DNA of 64,000 nt from Mucilaginibacter corticis. Its GTDB lineage: Bacteria; Bacteroidota; Bacteroidia; Sphingobacteriales; Sphingobacteriaceae. The stretch's first letter is position 1. Every line of letters begins with the position of its first letter. Below the pieces are notes generated by a model. The model had not been told where the DNA came from. It did no database searches and saw only the letters and a program-made list of their open reading frames with translations. Shown one piece after another: positions 59,063-64,000 of the stretch. The stretch covers positions 1,302,001 to 1,366,000 of the forward strand of contig NZ_VLPK01000001.1 of assembly GCF_007558865.1 (NCBI RefSeq), read 5' to 3'. The position numbers and the translations under genes are program-made.

Positions 59063-61714
59063 TTAAAACTGTAACGTTTCTGTATCCCTGCTTGCGGCGG
59101 CCTCTGCCTCAACGGCTACTTTATCCGGCGATACACCCTCTTCATCAAAGATCACCAGGGAGTTTTTACCTGGTTTTAGCCAGCACTCAGGTATGTACAT
59201 TCCGTTTATTTTTATCTTTTCAGGATACCTGCCCAAATTATGCCCGTTAACCCAAACCGAACCACGGCTTAAACTGGTAGTATTAACGCGCCATATTGAA
59301 TTTGATTGTTTTGATGCCGGAAAGTTTAATGTACTGCGGTAAAATGCCGGACCATGAAAGGTTGCGACAGATAATGGCTGCCATTCGTAACCGCCCTCCA
59401 ACTCCCCTCTTGAGAGGGCGCGCGCCGCCTTGTGCGGTTGCAGGTGTGTGTTAGTAGCCATGCTGATAGCACAACCATCTCCTATAGACGAGCCGCATGG
59501 CCCGCCCTGCATTCGCCAGTTAGTAATAGTTACAGCGACACTTTTGCCGCCTTCTTGTTGTAGTTTCACTTCGCCCCATATCCCTTTACGGTCAAGGGTG
59601 TCAATCCGACCGGTTTTAAAGATCAGCTTGTTGCGGCCAATGTGCGAGGTAAAAAGCGCCAGCGTATGCGTCATGCCGCCGGTTAATGTAATATGCGTAG
59701 TATCCTGGAATATGGTCGCGGTATCCATCCGCTTACCATCTACAAACAGAGCGCCGTTTTCGGGGGCATGCTTTAATATCAAAGCGTATTTGCCACTATG
59801 GGCTACTTTTATTTTGGTGCGATACCAGGCATAAGCGGTTATATCGCCATCTGCCCCCATTTGTTGTGGTTCTTTACTTTTAAGCCATTTTGAATCGTCA
59901 TATCCCGGCATAGCAGGTTGATCTGCCCGTGCAAACTGCCATGGGTCGGGATTGACCGTAACCAGGCGCTTAACCATCCTTACCGGCTGGGCAGGCTTCA
60001 TAACTGATCCGGTTGGTTTGAAGATCCAGGTTGGGTTATTGGTATGAGCGATCCAGGGGCGCTCGATAGTCAGGCTCATTTGATTGCTTTTGCCCGACAG
60101 ATCAGCGGCATAATCAGGGCCAATGACGACGTGGGTTTGGCCATCAAGCTCTGCGAACCACGACCGCGATGCCAACTGGTTATTTACAACAATAAGCTTG
60201 ATCTCTTTTCCATCCGCAGTAAAGCTGTATGCATCTGGCGAGGCAGTCACAGCAGCGCTAAACTCCAGTAAACCGCCATTCGTTTTGAAATTAGCTGTAC
60301 CCGAAGTCACCTTCATGTCTCCACCAGTTTTGAAATATAATTGAGCTAATGAACCGGTATCGCCATATAATAATAGAGTGGTTGTATTGCCTTGCGCTAC
60401 AATGCCATAAATACGCGTGGGCGCCCAAACCAATTTAACCGCTGGCGTAAGCTGATAGTTCTGCACTACCGGCATGATCTCGCCGGCTTGCAGGTTGACT
60501 GCTACAACGGCTTTTACCGGGATACTTGCAGGGGCGTGCAGATCAAACTTTACCGCTACCGAATCCGGGTTATCTAAAAAGCTGATCGTTCCGGCAGGGC
60601 TTTTTCTTGAGGTGATTTTTATGATGGTGTCAGATACCGCAGGTTTATCGGCTTGATCATCAAGACTGTTTGCCAATACGGTTTGAAAGCTTTGTGCAAA
60701 CCAGTTGGCACGTTTAAACGCGTAATAGATAGGCCGCAGGTCACCAGTTTGGCCTATGGCCGCGCCGTAATCGTATGAGGCTGCGTTTTCTTTATCGTTA
60801 TTATAAGCAAAGTTACTGCCGCCGTGGGCCATATAAACGTTATAGCCATTACCGCCATGTGCCAGTATCTTCCAGGTGCGCCTGTCGTACAGTGTCGAGT
60901 CAAGCTCCTGCGGGCCGTAGTTTAAGAACCATACACCCCAATACTCCGGGCAAAACCAAGGGTTTGGCCGGGCAGGATCATCCAGGCTTGCAAAATCCCC
61001 GGCAGGGTCATTGCCCGAATGCAGCCCGCTAAAAAAGTAAGGCACCTGCAAACCCAGCGATACCGTTTTATCTTTTAAATGCTTAAAGTAATTGTTAGGC
61101 GTAACGGTTCCCCAGCCGGCGCGGTGTTCGTTTTCAAGCTGCACCATAATGACCGCGCCGCCATGGTTTACCTGGTTTTTAGAGACGATTGGCATCAACT
61201 TATCAAAGTATTTGTCGACCGCTGCCAGGAACTGCGGGTTATCCTCGCGTACGCGCAAGCCGGGTTTAAAGCGCAGCCAGATAAGGTAACCACCCATGTC
61301 CCACTCGCCGCAATAGTAGGGGCCAACACGCACTATGGCATACATGCCCATGCTTTTGATCAGTTGTAAGAACGCGTTCAGATCGTGGTCGCCGGTAAAG
61401 TTGAATTGGCCTTCTTTGGGTTCATGGAAGTTCCAAAAGGTGTACATCTCTATGGCGTTAAAGCCTGCCCGTTTTAGGCGCAGCAAGCGATCATGCCATA
61501 AGGCCCGCGGCACGCGCGCATACTCCATCCCTGCTGAAGCAATGAACGTACGTTTGCCGTTTACCAGGAACCCGCGTGCGTCATAATCTATAAATGGCTT
61601 TGCCGAGGTTGCCGATGGGAACATATGATCGTTACGGGTTGGTGTACCCGTGCCGGGCTGGGCGTTTACCTTGCTGATAAAGGCAAATAAAAGTATAAAC
61701 AGAATAGTACGCAT
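59063..61714 (-). CDS. GH35 beta-galactosidase
   Basis: 883-residue secreted GH35 enzyme. The signal peptide ends at KVNAQ (19). The barrel has AGMEYARVPRALWHDRLLRL, MYTFWNFHEPKEGQFNF, acid/base Glu196 in IMVQLENEH and nucleophile Glu257 in WFCPEYWGVWF, then MAHGGSNFAYNND. C-terminal beta-sandwiches follow, including GSVWVNGHNLGRYPEKI, a jelly-roll typical of GH35. Residues about 763-775 (ARALSRGELEGGY) are encoded by an inserted palindromic sequence (59404-59418). It would remove terminal beta-galactose from plant polysaccharides. The region upstream has operator-like repeats. Confidence 0.93.
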   Translation of the reverse strand: MRTILFILLFAFISKVNAQPGTGTPTRNDHMFPSATSAKPFIDYDARGFLVNGKRTFIASAGMEYARVPRALWHDRLLRLKRAGFNAIEMYTFWNFHEPKEGQFNFTGDHDLNAFLQLIKSMGMYAIVRVGPYYCGEWDMGGYLIWLRFKPGLRVREDNPQFLAAVDKYFDKLMPIVSKNQVNHGGAVIMVQLENEHRAGWGTVTPNNYFKHLKDKTVSLGLQVPYFFSGLHSGNDPAGDFASLDDPARPNPWFCPEYWGVWFLNYGPQELDSTLYDRRTWKILAHGGNGYNVYMAHGGSNFAYNNDKENAASYDYGAAIGQTGDLRPIYYAFKRANWFAQSFQTVLANSLDDQADKPAVSDTIIKITSRKSPAGTISFLDNPDSVAVKFDLHAPASIPVKAVVAVNLQAGEIMPVVQNYQLTPAVKLVWAPTRIYGIVAQGNTTTLLLYGDTGSLAQLYFKTGGDMKVTSGTANFKTNGGLLEFSAAVTASPDAYSFTADGKEIKLIVVNNQLASRSWFAELDGQTHVVIGPDYAADLSGKSNQMSLTIERPWIAHTNNPTWIFKPTGSVMKPAQPVRMVKRLVTVNPDPWQFARADQPAMPGYDDSKWLKSKEPQQMGADGDITAYAWYRTKIKVAHSGKYALILKHAPENGALFVDGKRMDTATIFQDTTHITLTGGMTHTLALFTSHIGRNKLIFKTGRIDTLDRKGIWGEVKLQQEGGKSVAVTITNWRMQGGPCGSSIGDGCAISMATNTHLQPHKAARALSRGELEGGYEWQPLSVATFHGPAFYRSTLNFPASKQSNSIWRVNTTSLSRGSVWVNGHNLGRYPEKIKINGMYIPECWLKPGKNSLVIFDEEGVSPDKVAVEAEAAASRDTETLQF
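59404..59418. repeat. Palindromic repeat fragment inside the GH35 gene
   Basis: CCCCTCTTGAGAGGG matches the arm of the nested hairpin at 63083-63182; the following bases (GCCTTGTGCGGTT) resemble GCCTTGCGCGGTT at 63073-63085. It stays in frame. Seen directly as a 15-base match plus a 12-of-13 match. Confidence 0.6.
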
Positions 61715-61800
61715 AGTATCTCAAATAGCCTTGAGGGTATAAAGGTCGGTAGAAAAACAGTCATTCTGAAATACGGGACTAGTCCAGACAAACAGCGCAG

Positions 61801-61915
61801 GTGTACCAAACTGAATGTGTCCCGGCGATACACTTTGATACACCTGTTTTTGTAATTAACTGTAAAACAATTTGTTAACTTTCTGATATTGATCTCATGA
61901 TACAGTTTGGTACAC
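61801..61915. promoter_or_regulatory. Three operator-like repeats upstream of GH35
   Basis: GATACACTTTGATACAC (61827-61843) and GATACAGTTTGGTACAC (61899-61915) match at 15 of 17 bases; GTGTACCAAACTG (61801-61813) is the perfect inverse complement of the last 13 bases of the second. All lie within 200 bp upstream of the GH35 ATG, suggesting binding of one regulator, possibly LacI or GntR type. Confidence 0.6.
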
Positions 61916-61940
61916 TTTCAGTCAAAAAATTCCGACGCTA

Positions 61941-63020
61941 TTAAAAATTAACTACGCTCCAATAGGCTTTTTTGGGTTGCAGATTCCGGTCAAATAAAAG
62001 CGGGTAATTCTTTCGGCCGCGCACCGGGAAATTATTAAGCCAGCTATGTTTGTCACTTAAATTCCAAAAGGTAACGCCGGTAATAACCGATCTGTTAGCC
62101 CTGAAAATGTTAAACATCTGCCCGTAGCGTTGTGTCTGCTGGCTTTCGCGTTGCGGCGTGTAGCCAGTACTGTCTGCTTTATCTTCGTTTGCGTAAACAG
62201 ACATATCCAGTTCGGTTATCTGTACTTTAAGGCCCAGCGAAGAATAAAGCTTTATCGAGGTTTTGATCTCATCGTCAGCAGGGTTGGTTAACGACCAATG
62301 GGACTGTAACCCAATAGCGTTAACAGGCACGCCGGCCGCTATCATTTTCTTGAGCAGTTGATAAACCCGGTCGCGTTTTTTGGGGCTTTCTGTACCGTAC
62401 TCATTGTAAAAAAGCACCGCGTTGGGGTCGGCCTCATGCGCGTATTGAAATGCCTTGAAAATATAATCCTCGCCGCAGATCTGGTACCATGGCGAGTTTC
62501 GTAAAGGCTGGTCACCACCATCCGCTACAGCCTCATTTATAACATCCCAGGCATATATTTTACCCTTGTAACGGCCAACGACTGCGTATATATGTGCCTT
62601 AAGCCTGCTTAATAAAATCTCTTTGGTAGCCAGGTTACCTGCCTTATCATAAAACATCCAGGCCGGTACCTGCTGGTGCCAGCACAGGTTATGCCCACGC
62701 ACCCTTAAATGATGCAGCTGCGCGAAATCGACAATAGCATCCGCGTCCTGCCAGTTATAGCGATCTTCCTGAGGGTGTATAGCCGCCATCTTCATGGCAT
62801 TTTCCGGCGTTAGGCTGTTAAACTGTCGTAATATCAGGGCTTGCTGCGCCGGATCCCGCAGTTGGGCCGGAGTTACCGCTACACCAATGGGAAAGTAGTC
62901 CTTGTAAACGTCTTTTAAACCTTTGTTGTCTCCCAATTGACCATAAACGGTCAGGGCCTTAAAAGCGAACATCAGCAGCAGTAACCTTTTGTTTAACATA
63001 AGCTTCAACATTTTTTGCAT
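61941..63020 (-). CDS. GH10 endo-1,4-beta-xylanase
   Basis: 359-residue secreted xylanase. The signal peptide ends near LTVYGQ (28); starts at codons 4 or 8 are equally possible. The GH10 barrel has FNSLTPENAMKMAAIHPQED, RVRGHNLCWHQQVPAW, acid/base Glu163 in AWDVINEAV and nucleophile Glu270 in VQITELDMS, plus VTFWNLSDKHSWL near the end. It cuts the xylan backbone in the periplasm or outside. It lies upstream of the GH35 gene on the same strand, but the 226-bp gap with operator-like repeats suggests separate control. No SusCD pair or other xylan genes are close, apart from the GH51 and GDSL enzymes further left. Confidence 0.95.
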   Translation of the reverse strand: MQKMLKLMLNKRLLLLMFAFKALTVYGQLGDNKGLKDVYKDYFPIGVAVTPAQLRDPAQQALILRQFNSLTPENAMKMAAIHPQEDRYNWQDADAIVDFAQLHHLRVRGHNLCWHQQVPAWMFYDKAGNLATKEILLSRLKAHIYAVVGRYKGKIYAWDVINEAVADGGDQPLRNSPWYQICGEDYIFKAFQYAHEADPNAVLFYNEYGTESPKKRDRVYQLLKKMIAAGVPVNAIGLQSHWSLTNPADDEIKTSIKLYSSLGLKVQITELDMSVYANEDKADSTGYTPQRESQQTQRYGQMFNIFRANRSVITGVTFWNLSDKHSWLNNFPVRGRKNYPLLFDRNLQPKKAYWSVVNF

Positions 63021-63082
63021 CAGGATACTAAGTTATTAAAAATACCGTGGCAATGCTTATTTTACAACACGGCCTTGCGCGG

Positions 63083-63182
63083 TTCCCCTCTTGAGAGGGG
63101 TGTAGGGGTGTGTCATTTCGCGTGTGTAAACACACCCCTACAGCAGTACAAGCCAACCCGCCCCCCTCTCAAGAGGGGAACT
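63083..63182. repeat. Nested hairpin repeat element (MITE/REP-like)
   Basis: 100-bp element with perfect 19-bp terminal inverted repeats (63083-63101 and 63164-63182, GTTCCCCTCTTGAGAGGGG) and a second perfect 13-bp inverted repeat inside (63102-63114 and 63131-63143, TGTAGGGGTGTGT). No ORF is visible within it. Its arm recurs in the GH35 gene. Confidence 0.8.
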
Positions 63183-63562
63183 TTTTATGATGTGCTTGTT
63201 TCACGCGGGTGTGGGCCAGTTGGGACAAGTGAACCGAGGCTTGGATTAACTATTTGTAAATAAGCGATTTAATTGAAAATAGGTAAGTCAAAACGAGCCA
63301 CACCTATAAGTCGGTAAAAGACAGGTTTAAATTTTAATTACTTATTGATAGTCAGTCTTTTAAAAGTTTGTTTTTGCGTTAATTCGAAGAGACTGATTAG
63401 TAACGAGTACTCATCGCTTTTTGTCTTCGTTCCATACTCGCGTCATTAGAGGGATTAAATTTCTAATGACCTATGTAAGTGGCATACTAAGGTAGGGGTT
63501 GTAATCTTAATTAATATATTTACATTTATTTTTTATTGATACCTTAACACCTAAACCGATTG
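63183..63562. other. AT-rich intergenic region before the SIR2 gene
   Basis: About 380 bp with no gene of coding character. It is clearly poorer in G+C than the preceding carbohydrate genes. It ends in the promoter at 63498-63528. No tRNA, att-like duplication or integrase trace is seen here. Confidence 0.6.
63498..63528 (+). promoter_or_regulatory. Bacteroidota-type promoter of the SIR2 gene
   Basis: GTTG (63498-63501), a spacer of exactly 19 bp, and TACATTTA (63521-63528), one base from TAnnTTTG. The -7 box is 35 nt upstream of the ATG at 63563. Confidence 0.5.
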
Positions 63563-64000
63563 ATGAAGATTGAAACTATTGATCACCTTGCTTATATTAT
63601 AAAAGAAGCTGAAAAGCGAGGTAGGCCAAAACCAATTGTATTTTTAGGAGCGGGAGCCTCAAGGTCTGCAGGTATTCCTGATGCTAAAACCATTGCTAAA
63701 ACTATAATAACAGATTACCCGTCTAATCCTAAAATAAAAAAATTAAAGGAAGAAGAGCGTACCTATTCGCGGTTAATGGACACATTACAACCAAGTGAAA
63801 GAAATGAGCTTTTAAAAAGTCTAATTGATAAAGCAAAAATAAACGTAACACATGTTTATTTGGCACAAATGATGAAACTTGGATTTATCGATTATTTCCT
63901 AACGGTTAACTTTGATAATTTAATGCAAAGGGCTTTGGCACTATATAATATTTTCCCCCCAACTTACGATATTTCAATACTTAAGGATATAACAACTACA
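63563..64000 (+). CDS. SIR2-family protein (partial, runs off the right edge), candidate anti-phage NADase
   Basis: 146 codons visible. The NAD-binding SIR2 signature PIVFLGAGASRSAGIPDA (residues 24-41) is near the N-terminus, and the second conserved site is FLTVNFDNLMQRAL (Thr114-Asn116-Asp118), the T-x-N-[FY]-D of SIR2-type NADases. His97 in NVTHVYLAQMM may be the catalytic histidine. There is no zinc-finger cysteine set so far, so this is not a classical sirtuin deacetylase but the SIR2-like class found at the N-terminus of defence proteins (ThsA, DSR, SIR2-STAND, SIR2-HerA systems). The C-terminal domain is beyond the window, so the system cannot be named. Codon use is more AT-rich than in the left neighbours. 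Confidence 0.85.
   Translation, partial: MKIETIDHLAYIIKEAEKRGRPKPIVFLGAGASRSAGIPDAKTIAKTIITDYPSNPKIKKLKEEERTYSRLMDTLQPSERNELLKSLIDKAKINVTHVYLAQMMKLGFIDYFLTVNFDNLMQRALALYNIFPPTYDISILKDITTT

Noticed and set aside
59043..59080. Weak hairpin and direct repeat ACTGTAAC at the end of GH35
   Set aside because: Seven-bp AT-rich stem without a T run, overlapping the coding end; not convincing as a terminator.
1..64000. tRNA, rRNA, CRISPR arrays, transposases and SusC/SusD pairs
   Set aside because: Searched by eye on both strands; no cloverleaf, regular repeat-spacer array, transposase motif or TonB-dependent receptor was found.

Overview
The window looks like chromosomal DNA of a Bacteroidota member, most likely family Sphingobacteriaceae and close to Mucilaginibacter or Pedobacter. 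This rests on many secreted glycoside hydrolases, a T9SS type B sorting domain, a BamA-like surface protein, FtsX-type permeases, AraC regulators beside carbohydrate genes, A-rich leaders without clear Shine-Dalgarno sites, and promoter-like boxes of the Bacteroidota TTTG / TAnnTTTG type. I saw no rRNA, tRNA, CRISPR array, IS element or integrase. The species cannot be fixed by reading alone.

Layout: 1-1891 is a cut-off ABC permease. 2240-10076 is a run of minus-strand genes: GH92 mannosidase with a secreted partner, amidase, Tat-exported unknown protein, dienelactone hydrolase and FMN hydroxyacid dehydrogenase. 10292-15154 holds two AraC regulators around a frameshifted thioredoxin-fold gene, an AhpD-like protein and an NTF2-like protein. 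15191-21211 is a tight six-gene minus-strand operon (FkbH-like HAD protein, acyl carrier protein, VOC protein, MBOAT acyltransferase, SGNH protein, lipoprotein esterase). Its logic resembles the Dlt system, with FkbH in the place of DltA. It is the strongest candidate for an undescribed system here.

21391-25489 pairs two regulators with two transporters: LysR with a YeiH-type exporter, and GntR with an Fsr-type efflux pump. Both have readable palindromic operator candidates. 25545-31448 is mixed: a histidine-bearing sensor without an ATPase domain, SDR, BamA-like barrel, lipocalin, HAD phosphatase and sugar dehydrogenase-like propeller.

31549-44294 is a carbohydrate block: GH51 and divergent GH127 (both arabinofuranosidase families), AraC, GDSL esterase, GH13 amylase, a serine hydrolase, GH144-like glucanase and an unassigned TIM-barrel protein. 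No SusC/SusD pair is present. 44364-52358 is mixed housekeeping and secreted proteins. 52569-58269 holds polA, then glgA and glgC, which overlap by ATGA. 58339-63020 has two small secreted proteins, a GH35 and a GH10 xylanase. After a 100-bp nested hairpin repeat and an AT-rich stretch, a SIR2-domain gene with a good promoter runs off the right edge. It may mark the start of a defence locus.
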